64,000 bases of DNA from Echinometra lucunter (taxonomy: Eukaryota; Echinodermata; Echinoidea; Camarodonta; Echinometridae): NCBI GenBank assembly GCA_029962745.1, contig CM057153.1, forward strand, positions 8,810,962 through 8,874,961, in the 5' to 3' direction. A program made the position numbers and the translations under genes. Positions 36,901 through 47,310 of the stretch are shown here, in pieces. A model generated the notes under the pieces. That model saw only the letters and a program-made list of their open reading frames with translations, did not search any database and was not told the DNA's origin. Positions within the stretch are counted from its first letter, which is position 1. Each line of letters starts with the position of its first letter.

Positions 36901-39900
36901 TTTGGATCTTGTGATATGAAACATACACAAACACTTCTTGTAATAACATTGCATACATCAATTGAATATTTACACTAAGTAGCTTAAGGCCTCAATTATT
37001 TGCCAATTTAAGAGGTCCTTTAAACAACGGACATAGCAAACATTGGTCAGACAAAAGTTCCTCAGGGTTTGGCTCAAATTCCCATTTGGGCAGCAGTAGC
37101 TTGTTCCTTCCCCCTGCCCACTCTCCACGTAATTCCCCTACCTTTGACAGAAAGCTTGAGACTATCCCTGCAGGGATGACCTTCATGGGAAGGTCATCCA
37201 GTCCTACCATTGCAATGCCAGCCCAGTAAGTATAATCCTATACCGTACACAAATTGTACATATGGGCATGAGTTCAGCTGTCATGAATATTCATTAGCAT
37301 GATTATGCTTCACATTGTCATTGTGGCGTACATGTTCATTGCTTCAGCTTTATTGGACATGGGATATTCATGCATATACTATGGAGAAACATATTCAAAT
37401 GTAGTTATATTTGCTTCTGTGCATATTCCATTTCCTAAATGTGCATGACTTAAATATAACCATGTGTGCTATTTGCATGAGCTTCATGAATATTCATTGT
37501 GCCTCATTGGTATTCATGTGCAAATGATGTATGTGTGTGATTTTATAATTTAGCTGCTCCCATTTTACATGTTTGGATCTTGTATAGTGTAATTAAATTT
37601 TGATGGTCATTTTAAAAAAAAAAGGCTGTGCATGCTGAAAAGAAAAATTCAAACCTCACATTATTATTTGTTGCCCCAATATTTCATATTATTGACATCA
37701 CAAAATAAGAGCTGAATATGCATTTTTTTCTAACATAAAACACTAACTGAAAATCACAACATTATTACACTGAACAAAAAACCCAGGTTTTTCCATTATT
37801 AACTTATGACCCATAAATGAATTCACTACTTTTCTATAACTTTTTATTATTTAGAAATTGCATCATTTTGAATGTTAAAAACTTAATGTATATCATGTGC
37901 ATCAAATGATGTTCATCTAGTTGCATTGGTATCGAATTTGAATATTTATACTTTTGAATGTACTGATTGGAAATCAGCTTTGCTAATGCATGTAAGATTA
38001 GCTTGATGGTGTTTTGAGTTGATTGCATGTGTTTTGATTTGCTTGCTTAATTTAAATGTGATATGAAATATGATTATATGATTATACCCACCAAATATTC
38101 TAGTCATCAAAATTCACTGTATATCCATTTTTCTTCATGGAACCATGTGTATTATTTGCGGCATTATAAGGGATTTCGAATGTTACGTTGCAAGAGACTT
38201 TGAAATCATGTTCATATATGTATTCATGATAAGCTGTCCTACCCTCACCATGCATTTTCATATATTATAGTTTATTAGTGTGTTTTTTTCTTGTTTCCCC
38301 TGAATTTGTACATTTTTTTCAGCTTTGAAAATAGTTCTTAGGCATTTATAGTGTATTTTTACCTATTTCTCTAACTACATTTGTGCATACCTGAAGTGAG
38401 GGTAAAGTCAATGCATTTCTGTATTTTATTATTCAGTTACAGTATATGCACATTTACAGTAAAACTGCATTTATTTGTTTATTTAGCCATGTTTAATTTG
38501 TCTTGCCGAAGACACCCACAATCAATAGGTTGATTATTATGGTACTGATACAATACAAAATAGTGGAGGGTAGTCCGATTTGGTTTTACAACTGCTTTCC
38601 AATGGAACCTTGCACAGAGGGCTTACTATTATTATTGCATTATTTGCTTTTAATATTTCTAATCATTTTAATCCTTGTAATTGTACATCTGTCATATCAT
38701 ACATTTAGCACTTTCTTCTCGTATAAGCAACACTATTCTCCAACTCAGAGCTGTTCACATATTTTAGCATTCATAATTTTGTGATTGCCAAATGTACACA
38801 GTTCACTTGTAAAACTGCAGTACTGTGATTGGGATATTGTCACTGTACATTATAGTGAAATGTTTCCTCTGTTTACCTTCTGTTATTTCTAACCTTGTTT
38901 GAATTTGTTTCTTTGATTTATTCCAGAGATGCCCTCATAGCCCAACTACAACAACAAGTCTCCGATCTCACCCTGTATCTGGAAGAAGAAAGGCTGAATC
39001 ACAAGACTAGCAAAGAAAAGGTAAGAATATGTCATACAAGTGTCTCAAGCACACTTCTTTCATTTTTATAGAAAATACAAAAGCTGTGAATCTGTGAATA
39101 TTTATTTTGATACATTACATCTTTAACTTGAGCCTGAATATGATGGTACTGGAAGTCTCTTAAGTGCTGTCCATTACTTCACATTATGCTATAAATATCA
39201 TTATGATAGATAATGTCACCATCACTATGTGCACATTATGGTATCATGCTCATGTTGTTTTGATAGAAGAGTTTGCAACTTTGAGGGAATACACCTTATA
39301 TTTGTTTGATGGTTGGCAAGAAATGATTGGATTCAAGTAGGTCTCAGGAAATAGCCCCCTTGTAACAAAAACTCACACTTTCTTTTCTGGTAAAGTTGAA
39401 TAAACTAGAAAATCTTCAGTATTGATTTTGAGACAATTCAGGTCACCCTCACAAAAGATTAAGACTTGCCTATACACAATGATAATAATATTGATTGCTC
39501 ATTCAGCATGGGAACAAAGATGAATATGATAACCTAGCGAGGTATGAACATGTTGTAGAAGAAGTTGTCTTGATTTTTTTTTCTATTGTGACCAAGTAAA
39601 CTGCCACCTGGCACTGAAAAGTCTGTCTAGGTTTCTTGGTTGGCAACCAAGAAAAAAAAAAGTTAAGTGAGACCCTGACATGTTCATGTTCATGCACGTA
39701 GAAGCCAACCCGTCTTAGCGGCCACCTCTCTATAGCAGCCATCTCCCTATAGTGGCCACTAAAATCTCCCATGGAGATAAATTGGGTGTTGAAGAACTGG
39801 TCTATAGCAGCCACCTGTCTGTAAAGGCCACATTTTTTTGTCGACCACTATAGACAGGTTTCACTGTAGTTCCAGAACACTGGGCCATCATGGAAATGTG

Positions 39901-42900
39901 GAGGAAGGCAATTCCATTTGGGAAGCACAATCAGTTAACTTCAGATTTGTAGTAAAAACAATCACTTTGATAGTCCTGAATAGCAAATTCCTTAATTCAA
40001 AGAAGGTAAAACAAAAAGGAATTCCACCATCTTAGTCAGTATTGGTATTATACATGTTTGAATTTACAAGTCATTTTTGTTATTTGAAAGTAGCACCATT
40101 TTCTGGTAATTCTGTTACCAAGGTACATATGCCACAATATCATGAATGTAAGGTATAAAATTGTTGGAATGAAAGAGTTCAGGTGAAATAATGGGCATAT
40201 TTTCAGAGTATTAGATGGTAAGAAGGAAGGCAGAAGAAAATAGGCACACAAACCCTAAAAATGTGAGTAACGGAATTGCAAATTGTAATTCCGTTACCGT
40301 GGAATTGCCCAGGAATGGAATAATGTAGACAACATATCGTTTTTTCCAGGCTGGTAACTTGCTGAGAGAGAAGCTGAAAGAACTTGATAAGAAGCACACC
40401 GAGAAGTTCCAGAAATACAAGCAGGACCAGGAAGAACAGGTGGCCATGCTGAAAGAAGTCCAAGCTAAGGAAATCAACCATATCAAATCTGGCAGTGAGA
40501 AAGCTCTTGGTAAGTGTGAATGTGTTATGGTGTTTGTTCACTGTCATTTAAAAAAATACAGCTGTGTCAAAGTAGCTGTATTATCAGAACCCCTCATGTT
40601 CTGGGCCCATCAAATTGTAAATCATTAGCTTGTTAATACATGTTTAGGAAGAAACACATAGAAAAATTCAGTGTTTTGAAAGCAAATAGATTTTTAGAAT
40701 CAGGAATCTAGCCATGCAGAGCCTGAAATGAAAGAATACAAATATGTTTTTATTGAAGTATGCTGTGTGGTATGAAACATCACCTAGTGTAATGAGCAAA
40801 ATTCTAGCCATCTTTCTGACCTAGACAAGCCAAGATTTTAGGGATGTGCTGTATGCAAGGTCAGTACTGTAGTCCCACATGTAGAAATTTTGTCTGATGG
40901 ATGGGAATGAAATGAATCTGGAATCTGATTATCCGGATTATCAATCAGAATGACTCATGCTTGTTCAATGCTCTTTCCTTGGTTTTTGTGGTATTGTGGA
41001 ATTTTTTAAAATGTCAGAATCGACCTAATGTGCTTTTAAGAACACATAATAGCATTACTTAAGATTTTCATGTTGTCCCCTCTTTCACGAAAGAACAGTA
41101 CAATATGCATGTCTTTCGGAATTACCACATGATGGATTCAGCAGGAAATAACCATTACCATATACACAATGACCCTCTTATTGATATCTGTCTGCCAATA
41201 GCCCGGATGAAAGGAGAGTTGGAGTTTTTGCAGGGTGCCTTTGAAGCCTACAAGCGGACCTTAACTCAGGATATGGTGGAAAAATGGACCAAGAAGGAGA
41301 GTGATATGAAGATGAAATTTCATGAGGATATGGAGAAAGAACTCTCAGAACAAAGTAAGATATTGTCAGGCCTTTTCACTCCTAATGAAATTACTCATTT
41401 AAAACCTATTTACATTCTTTGAAATTCCCCTCTCCTACTGTTTGTAGAAGAATGCTTTGAAGCTCATTCAGACACCAATTTTATTTTTATGACCAAGTGC
41501 AAAGATGCTATTTATTATAGAGAGAACCTTCCTAACTTGGTTGGAAGAATCTGCTTGTGAATAGAAGGTAAATGGCCATTTTAAAAACTGATTGACACTT
41601 CAAAGCAAAAAATATTTAAGTAACCAGTAGTCATCAGTTGGGGTGCTTGTCAATTCTTAAATTCTGCTTATTTCTCTGCACAGAGATTTTGGCTTATTTT
41701 GTATGTGTCCTTCAGTGAAGTGAAAGAAGCTGTGAACTTCTCGATTTGGTAGATGAGCAATTTCTGTAATTTTAAAATCCTTTCCCATCCAATTTAAGCC
41801 CATGTTATCAGTGAATGAGAATGTCTTATATCATATAAAAGCTCTAATACTTTAAACTTTATTCCAAGAAGTAGATTTCAGAATTGCAGTATCCTTGATG
41901 ATTTGTTTCTTTCCTGTTTCAGGGGCGGAGCTGCTAGAGGAGAAGACGAGAGAACGGAATGCGATGAACCGTGAGTTCCAGAAACAGATGCACATCCTCT
42001 CACAGGAACACAAGGAAGAGATAGAGGTTAGATGATGACATTATCAAAGATCACACTCTCTTATCCCATTGACTAAATTCTGTCCTTCCCACAGGCTTAA
42101 TATAGGTGTCACCTGGTTCCAGTAGGCTACAGGTTATTTAAGCCCTTTCATGCAGTGGACCGCAGATTACTTCAAAAACTTGAGTTTCTTCCACTCTTTA
42201 CAGTGTTCTTCCTGAATAAAAAAAGTATGCTGTAGTTACTTTTATGAATTTGATGGAATATATTTTATGCCAAATCTTGAATAATTGAAAAAATTTGAAG
42301 TCAAAATTGCACTTTTGAAAGATCATTTTTGAAAAATTTCCAATTTTCCAATGACTTTGTGGTCTAGAGTTGGTTAGAGAATGTAAATGGACATCACTGC
42401 AGCTAAGCTTGATGCTTTATATCACCAACAATAGCTAGCCTACTCATTAAATGGTGGAGAGCTCCTGTGGAGGATCTTAATGTCATTTTATGCTTTAAAG
42501 GAGCCATTTTGCACGAAGACGTGCTTAACTTGACCTACATGATCATTACTCGTTTATGCCTTGCAGAAGTACAAGTATGTTTTGATATGAGCCAATTTTA
42601 CATGTGGAAGAAAACTGTCCACCTTGTAGGACCTTTTAACACCAAATTCAACTTAGCAAATGCAAGGTGTATGAACAATTTTTAAATGAATGATTTTAAT
42701 TACATGTTTTAGGGCAAAATCGGTTATTGTCATGTTTCATCAGTAAATGTGTAGATAACTTCATTGTCGGGTTTGCGTGTTCAAGAGTTGAATAAGGAAA
42801 GGATTCTTTTTGTGTGTGCTTTGCAGAAACTGATGAAACGGTTTGCTGGTGCAGCCATGGATGTGGAAAATCTGAGAAAAGCTCTGGAACAGATCAAAAC

Positions 42901-45900
42901 GCTTCGAGCGGAACTAAACAATGCCCTGGAGGCATTAGAGATCAGTAGAGAGGAAGCTGCTTCTTTCAAGGGTCGTTTAACAGAAGCTGTGAGTATTTCC
43001 ATTATGCTTTTTGTCATGGTCTTGCTTTCTGCACTGCTGTACTCAATCTAGAAATTCTATTGCCATTTCTGGATGAAAACAGCAACAACAACAGCAACAA
43101 TAAAAAAAAAATAGAATAAAGAGACACCTTTATACCTGAAGCAACAGAAAATGGATGTTTAGGATTCTGCAGGAGGGTACAAATTCTGAAAATTTCTACC
43201 TGGCAGTAGAATTTTGTCATATTCTTAGCTCTCATTTGGTCAGTAAGATTCCTGGCAATGAAAGCATAGGTTAGAAAAAAAATTCAAGTGTCTTTTTGGA
43301 CAAAATCTAAAAATGGGGGGGGGGGGGGGGGAAGCACATATTTAGTTATAAAAATATATATATATTTACAGTATAAAGGGGTACAGGTAGATTGTGCCCC
43401 TTCCCTCTTAAAATCCACCACTGGGTTTGAGTGTGTTTGTGTCTTTGGGGAACAGATCATTTTCACTCCTTAAATGTGAAGTGTTGGGTATAGCAAGTCT
43501 GAAGATGTTATATCGTTTTGTAGAATTGTTTGTTTTCAACTCCTTTGTTCACTCTTGTTTATTGTGCAGAAAATGATGCTGATCGATTACCAGGAGAATT
43601 TCAGTGGGAAAATAGATGAAGTAGATGGGAAATATAAGGAGAAAATACACCTTCTCATGAGTGAGAATGCAGAGCTCAGGTAAGGCAGCCATGCTATACC
43701 GGTCACTCATGTAGTTGGGGGGGGGGGGGGGTCTGCTCTTTCAGGCGTTTTCTTTTTTATTCCAAGATCAGGTTTTTTGTATGGGCTAGGGTCAATTTGA
43801 CATGATCATTTTTTTTTCTGATCGGAAGGTATCACAGTTGGTGGGTGTGCTTCTGCCCTATGGTAGTTTAATTGATTTGATACAAGTATGAAAAAAAGCA
43901 TCTAGATGGCTGTAAACCATGATTAAAAAATGGCCATCGGCATGACTAGTGTTTAAATATGACCAGATTGCACGTAAGTTTTGACTTGAATATCAGTACT
44001 ATGTGCAAAGCCTTAATGATGTTATATTCTACGTGTATACAAAACTGAATCTCTTCACAGAGTGTAATAATTTGTACAATATTTTTCTTGTAAAGAAATT
44101 TGCAAAGGTCAGATGAGAAATGTTTTCCAAGGTAAGACAAATGTTATCGCTATCATGAAGGTTACAATGAACAACTCTCCTTTTGGCCACTTGGCAGGAC
44201 TTCTTGGTTGAATTTACACTGTGGTTTACAATGAGTGGTGAACATACCACTTTTGATGCACTGGTATATATATTTTAAAATAGAAAGATTAAATGTGTGA
44301 TAGGGTGATGGGCATGATTGGAAATTCCTTGGTATATTAAATTTCCTTTCTTTCAATTAAGAAGAAGGATTAATGGCTACTGGTATATGGATTTCTCATA
44401 ATTTGCACTTGATCTTCATATTCTTTCTATTCTAGCTTACGTCAGAAATGTAGTTTACTTTCGATATATATCTCTTTACTCACAAAACAGTTTCATTCAC
44501 AGCAGTAAATACCTCTGGAATTCAATTTTGACTTAATGCACAAGCCTGAAATATTTTGTTGAAATTTATTCCGGAAAAGGTCTGGTATCTCACTTTATTT
44601 TCACTGCTCTGCATTGGGAATGGAAGATATGATGCACAATGGGTTTATCCTAATCTCAATTCTGTTGGCTCCCATTTAAAGGTAGCCCGTCCCTTTTGCA
44701 GAATCTACGAAAGTCCATACAACTTGGCATGAATTTAGGATATGCCCTTCTGATACTGTTTATTTAATCTTTCATTGCTTAAGTTATTGATATAAAATGA
44801 AAATTTGGCTACTAACCTTGAATAAGCAAGTCGGATCAGCTTACAGGCAGTAGTGCAGCCAACTAGCTAGCTAGCTCAGCCACGCGCAGCTCACGGCCAC
44901 AACACGTACTGTACATCTTCAGATCTTTTTTTTTTGTCGTACGAAAAAAGAAAGCTCTGATAAATTATCAACGATTATTTCCTGAAAACCGAATTTCACG
45001 CTTTGTCAGTTTCAGGGATAGGTTATATAGCTTTTCCCTCTCTCAAATGATGACAGAGTCTAGGAACTTTCAAAATTAGGTGTGCAAAAGGGACAGGCTG
45101 CCTTTAATCCAGGCCTTTTTGGATTAAGAAGAGCCTAGAAGAAAGCAAGAAATTACATGCCCCTTTTATTTTCATAAGATGTATAAATTTGATGGGATAT
45201 ACATGCAATTTCCATCCATTTCATCTGAAGATCACATGATTCACATGACCATACTCATAGTAAAACCAGAGGTCAAAACATTTTGACACAGGCATGGAGG
45301 GAGTGATAACTTTTGATTGCATATGCAGTAATATTTCCAAGCACACCAGTATTATATATATACAAAGAGGTTACAGAGATTAGATGGTTTGGAGATGAAT
45401 TTTTAAAAAATCAAGTATTTCAGGGGAAAAAAATAAAGAAAAATCATTGCAATGTCAAAGCATTTGTTCCCATATAATTTTTCATTAAAAACTTCATTAT
45501 ACTTTCTGCATGTAGTCATCTGATTTCTTGATAAACTTTGTTGACAATAGATTCCTTTCTTTTTTCCTACCCTTTAGGAAACGTTACATGCAGAAATGTA
45601 ATGAGCTGTTCAATGAAAAATCAAGGACAGAGTACAACAGGGTAGAGAAGGTCATGAATACCAAGGAAATGATGAAGGTAAGTTATAATTTTTTCAATTA
45701 CAATGTCCATAAACTACCTGTCTGAATTGCTGAAGAGGTTCATCTGATTGGTTAAGCAGTTTGTGTAACAGTTCTTTTGTACACAATCAGGGGCCTGTTG
45801 CATAAAACTTACTATAATAGTAACTTTTCTATTATAGTAACTCTTCATGGAATACTGGATTTTGATTGGCTGTTGAGCCACATGCCATGCTCAACAGCCA

Positions 45901-46943
45901 ATCAAAATCCAGGCATGTGGCTCAACAGCCAATCAAAATCCAGTATTCCATGAAGAGTTACTATAATAGCAAAGTTACTATTATAGTAAATTTTATGCAA
46001 CGGGCCCCAGTATTCACCATGTACGATCCCATTCTCCTACATTGTCGGACTGCTTCAACAACAGCACCAGCTACAAAGAGGGTCTGAAGACGCAGGCCAG
46101 CAAGCGAAAGCTCATTGTGAAATAGTTAAATACTGTGTGTGAAAAAAGAACTGTTTCACAAACCTGTGCGAATGTATGTGAAATCTTGCTGCAGTTACTG
46201 GTTCAACTCATACCAGTTTCTCATGACTCTGTGTGTCTAAGTGAGAGCTAAGTAAACCTTAATACCGGTAATGTAATGGGCTTCATTTTTCTGCCAACAC
46301 ACATGTATATCACTGTGAAGATGAGACCTTATTTTGTTATGAAATTATATCCTTTCCAAAATGTAGATAAAAATTCAACTCGGTCCATTAGTATAAAAGG
46401 CTCTGTAATGCACATCTTGAATTGTATCAACACTGAAGTTTCTAGTGTAGTTGATTTTCATTTCTCACACCTTAGTAGGCTAGAAACCCAGACGGCCTTT
46501 TTGCAAAGCACTTTCATTCGATGTTTCAATGAAAATTTCAAGTGTTACATATCTTCTAAATTTGAAGTTTTTGGTCCTGCAAGGTTTTTTTACTCTCTCT
46601 ACAGCTATTCACAGCCATTAATATTTTGCTTTTCCTTTTTTCATGCTACTCACTTCTCCAGATGTTAGTCCACGTCCGCAACCGTTCCAATGTCAGCCTA
46701 GCGTGCTCAGACCCTGCCGCAGATGCTGCACCTCGTCTTCAAGTGACACGTCCTGTCAGCGCACCTAGCACACGTAAGGAGACCCACAAGGCCCACCGCA
46801 TGGCCGGAGAAACGGACCATCTTAATGGTCCTAGTCTGAGGAGACCTCATACCACCATTCTAGGGACAAGGCCTGCTCAACCTAAAGAGAGCCCTGGTCT
46901 GATTGATGCATTCGGTAGTGCACATTCATTGCAATCCTTATGA
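26099..46943 (+). CDS. FLACC1: Flagellum-associated coiled-coil protein 1-like gene, 13 coding exons
   Basis: Thirteen exons (26099-26271, 30448-30631, 31520-31644, 32383-32409, 37013-37225, 38927-39020, 40350-40509, 41202-41354, 41923-42026, 42827-42988, 43570-43679, 45578-45677, 46662-46943) sum to 1887 nt and give 628 residues plus a stop. Every junction keeps phase, and all introns are GT-AG. Residues 1-240 are polar and probably disordered, 242-535 are heptad-rich coiled coil, and 536-628 are a basic, Ser/Pro-rich tail. From memory of human FLACC1 (about 443 aa), matching blocks in the same order are the Y-x-L...VAVTI strand (exon 3), QQQVSDLT (exon 6), FLQGAFEAYKRT...MVEKW (exon 8) and KYKEKIHLLMSENAEL (exon 11). 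FLACC1 is a sperm-flagellum coiled-coil protein, so a ciliary or flagellar role is inferred. The extended N- and C-termini are unlike the human protein. Confidence 0.8.
28386..28547. mobile_element. palindromic MITE
   Basis: ATATTGACTGGC...GGGGAATATCGAAAATGTTG on the left is mirrored by CAACATTTTCGATATTCCCC...GCCAGTCAATAT on the right. The arms are about 65 bp and the element about 162 bp in total. It lies in intron 1 of the FLACC1-like gene. Confidence 0.8.
29280..29405. mobile_element. hairpin MITE
   Basis: The left arm, GGGTTTCACAAAACCATCAT then TGGACATCCCATT and AACGGGTGTT, mirrors the right arm, AACACGCC then AATGGGATGTCCA and CTTATTACGGTTTCGCGG. The words TTTTGTGAAACCT and ATGGTTGGAC at 24527-24560 look like a partial copy. 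Intronic. Confidence 0.7.
30448..30631 (+). CDS. FLACC1: FLACC1-like coding exon 2
   Basis: The acceptor TTTTCTTCAG and donor GAT followed by GTAAGA bound the exon. It encodes residues 59-119, an acidic then basic, Pro/Gly-containing segment (ELQEGDEEDTPKSAPPGGR...). It begins with the third base of codon 58 and ends in phase 0. Confidence 0.85.
31116..31260. mobile_element. palindromic MITE, GGGG-ended family
   Basis: ATCAGGGGACCGTTTCATG then AAAGTTGTCAGACTCTGACA is mirrored by TGTCAGAGTCTGACAACTTT then CATGAAACATTCCCCTGAT. The centre carries TTTTGATTGGCTCA. It sits in intron 2 of the FLACC1-like gene. Confidence 0.85.
31520..31644 (+). CDS. FLACC1: FLACC1-like coding exon 3
   Basis: The acceptor TTTTTCCAG and donor GTAAGT bound the exon. 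It encodes residues 120-160 plus two bases of Ser161. The block YDLGPGMTMTKSRSKVAVTI corresponds in position and pattern to the GYQLVRNREQISVTL block that I recall in human FLACC1. Confidence 0.9.
32383..32409 (+). CDS. FLACC1: FLACC1-like 27-nt microexon 4
   Basis: Bounded by TTCTCATTTAG and GTGAGT. It is only 27 nt long, completes Ser161 and encodes TQPVSDPA plus two bases of Lys170. It is accepted because its phases join exons 3 and 5 exactly. Skipping it would keep the frame (27 = 9 codons), so it may be an optional exon. Confidence 0.65.
34843..35000. mobile_element. palindromic MITE, GGGCCC-ended
   Basis: The left end GGGCCCTGTTTCACAAAT then GTTATCAATAAGAAG is mirrored by ATTGATAATAACTTTTATG and AAACAAGG at the right. 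The ends resemble those of the 31116 and 45789 elements. Confidence 0.55.
35157..35200. mobile_element. solo end of the TTAA-type MITE
   Basis: TTAACCCATTCGTGAAAATT matches the terminus of the elements at 9511 and 50872, but the rest of the element is missing. Confidence 0.4.
37013..37225 (+). CDS. FLACC1: FLACC1-like coding exon 5
   Basis: The acceptor is CCAATTTAAG and the donor CA followed by GTAAGT. It encodes residues 171-240, a Ser/Pro/Gly-rich segment (SSSGFGSNSHLGSSS, SPRNSPTFDRKLE). Two other frames contain stops. The pyrimidine tract before the acceptor is weak, so the exact start could shift. The phase in (one base) and out (two bases) match its neighbours. Confidence 0.8.
38927..39020 (+). 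CDS. FLACC1: FLACC1-like coding exon 6, start of coiled coil
   Basis: Bounded by TTTATTCCAG and GTAAGA. It encodes residues 242-272, DALIAQLQQQVSDLTLYL then EEERLNHKTSKEK, with a clear heptad pattern. It resembles the ISDLEEQISELT segment of human FLACC1. Confidence 0.9.
39701..39866. mobile_element. pogo/Tigger-like MITE with TA target site
   Basis: The right end, inverted, reads CAGTGAAACCTGTCTATAG and the left end GAAGCCAACCCGTCTTAGC. TA lies immediately outside both (39699-39700 and 39867-39868). The interior has repeated CTATAGCAGCCAC words. CAGTGAAACC-type ends with TA duplication are characteristic of the Tc1/mariner-pogo group. It sits in intron 6 of the FLACC1-like gene. Confidence 0.65.
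40350..40509 (+). CDS. FLACC1: FLACC1-like coding exon 7
   Basis: Bounded by CGTTTTTTCCAG and GTAAGT. It encodes residues 273-325, a strongly charged coiled coil (LREKLKELDKKHTEKFQKY, KDQEEQVAMLKEV-like). Phase 0 in, one base out. Confidence 0.9.
41202..41354 (+). CDS. FLACC1: FLACC1-like coding exon 8
   Basis: Bounded by CTGCCAATAG and GTAAGA. It completes Ala326 and encodes residues 327-376. The segment FLQGAFEAYKRTLTQDMVEK followed by W matches, in spacing and aromatic residues, the FRTYQ...MEEKW segment of human FLACC1, and is the strongest family signature. Confidence 0.92.
41923..42026 (+). CDS. FLACC1: FLACC1-like coding exon 9
   Basis: Bounded by CCTGTTTCAG and a less usual donor, GAG followed by GTTAGA. 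It completes Arg377 and encodes residues 378-411 of the coiled coil (AELLEEKTRERNAMNREF). Phase 0 out. Confidence 0.85.
42827..42988 (+). CDS. FLACC1: FLACC1-like coding exon 10
   Basis: Bounded by GTGCTTTGCAG and GTGAGT, phase 0 on both sides, so it is a symmetric 54-codon exon that could be skipped without breaking the frame. It encodes residues 412-465 (RFAGAAMDVENLRKALEQI...). Confidence 0.9.
43570..43679 (+). CDS. FLACC1: FLACC1-like coding exon 11
   Basis: Bounded by TTATTGTGCAG and GTAAGG. It encodes residues 466-501, with KYKEKIHLLMSENAELR resembling KYKHTIQILTEENIHLK of human FLACC1. Two bases carry over to Arg502. A poly-G run follows in the intron at about 43718-43731. Confidence 0.9.
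44676..45106. mobile_element. TTTAAAGG-ended MITE, about 430 bp
   Basis: The left end TTTAAAGGTAGCCCGTCCC then TTTTGCA is mirrored at the right by TGCAAAAGGGACAGGCTGCC then TTTA. The ends resemble TTTAAAGGG at 7399-7926. No coding content. It lies in intron 11 of the FLACC1-like gene. Confidence 0.75.
45578..45677 (+). CDS. FLACC1: FLACC1-like coding exon 12
   Basis: Bounded by TACCCTTTAG and GTAAGT. It completes Arg502 and encodes residues 503-535 (KRYMQKCNELFNEKSRTEY...), the end of the coiled coil. Phase 0 out. Confidence 0.9.
45789..46009. mobile_element. palindromic MITE, GGGGCC-ended family
   Basis: The left end AGGGGCCTGTTGCATAAAAC then TTACTATAATAGTAAC is the mirror of the right end, GTTACTATTATAGTAA then ATGCAACGGGCCCC. 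The centre carries duplicated GATTGGCTGTTGAGCCACAT and CAACAGCCAATC blocks. It sits in intron 12 of the FLACC1-like gene. Confidence 0.85.
46662..46943 (+). CDS. FLACC1: FLACC1-like terminal coding exon 13
   Basis: The acceptor CACTTCTCCAG starts the exon, and the frame runs 93 codons to TGA at 46941-46943. It encodes a basic, Ser/Pro-rich tail (RPVSAPSTRKETHKAHR, SLRRPHTTILGTRP) with no coiled coil. The exon happens to begin with ATG, but phase 0 continuity from exon 12 makes it an internal Met. Confidence 0.85.
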   Translation: MLVHVRNRSNVSLACSDPAADAAPRLQVTRPVSAPSTRKETHKAHRMAGETDHLNGPSLRRPHTTILGTRPAQPKESPGLIDAFGSAHSLQSL

Positions 46944-47310
46944 GTTTGTAAGCATGTTCACCCTTAGCCTTCTAAGCTACATTCCGTCATTGTAATGTTT
47001 CATTGGAAAAAAAAATGCCCTCACTTCATTTCTTCTAACAAAAGACCAAAATTAAAGGGATGGTGCCTCTTGTTGGGTGCTTCACAGATGAAAATATTAA
47101 TGGTGCAAATTTGTCTTCATTTCCTATGTTTAAATTCATTCCATATTCTACATACTGGTAACTGATAAACACTAGTCTTACTAGCTACAGTAAAATTCAG
47201 TGTACTAGAATAAATTTGCAAAGACTTTATCCAGAATATATCAGATTCTGCAGTTTAAAAAGGTATTTGTAAAATATTTGTAAAGTGCTGAATAAATTAC
47301 TTTTTGTGTT
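46944..47310 (+). other. 3' UTR of FLACC1-like gene
   Basis: From the stop codon to about 15 bases past the polyadenylation signal. AT-rich, no open frame. Confidence 0.5.
47291..47296 (+). terminator. polyadenylation signal AATAAA
   Basis: AATAAA followed within 10-30 bases by a TG/T-rich element (TTTTTGTGTTTGTGTC), the usual arrangement for cleavage and polyadenylation. It is about 350 bases after the FLACC1-like stop codon. Confidence 0.6.

Larger units (their letters stand above)
32410..37012 (+). other. FLACC1-like intron 4
   Basis: The largest intron, 4.6 kb. It holds the GGGCCC-ended MITE at 34843-35000 and a partial TTAA-type element end at 35157-35200. No additional exon was needed to keep phase. 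Confidence 0.6.

Noticed and set aside
40510..40628. Extension of FLACC1-like exon 7 past its donor
   Set aside because: The frame stays open by chance into the intron; the consensus GTAAGT donor and phase match with exon 8 are decisive.
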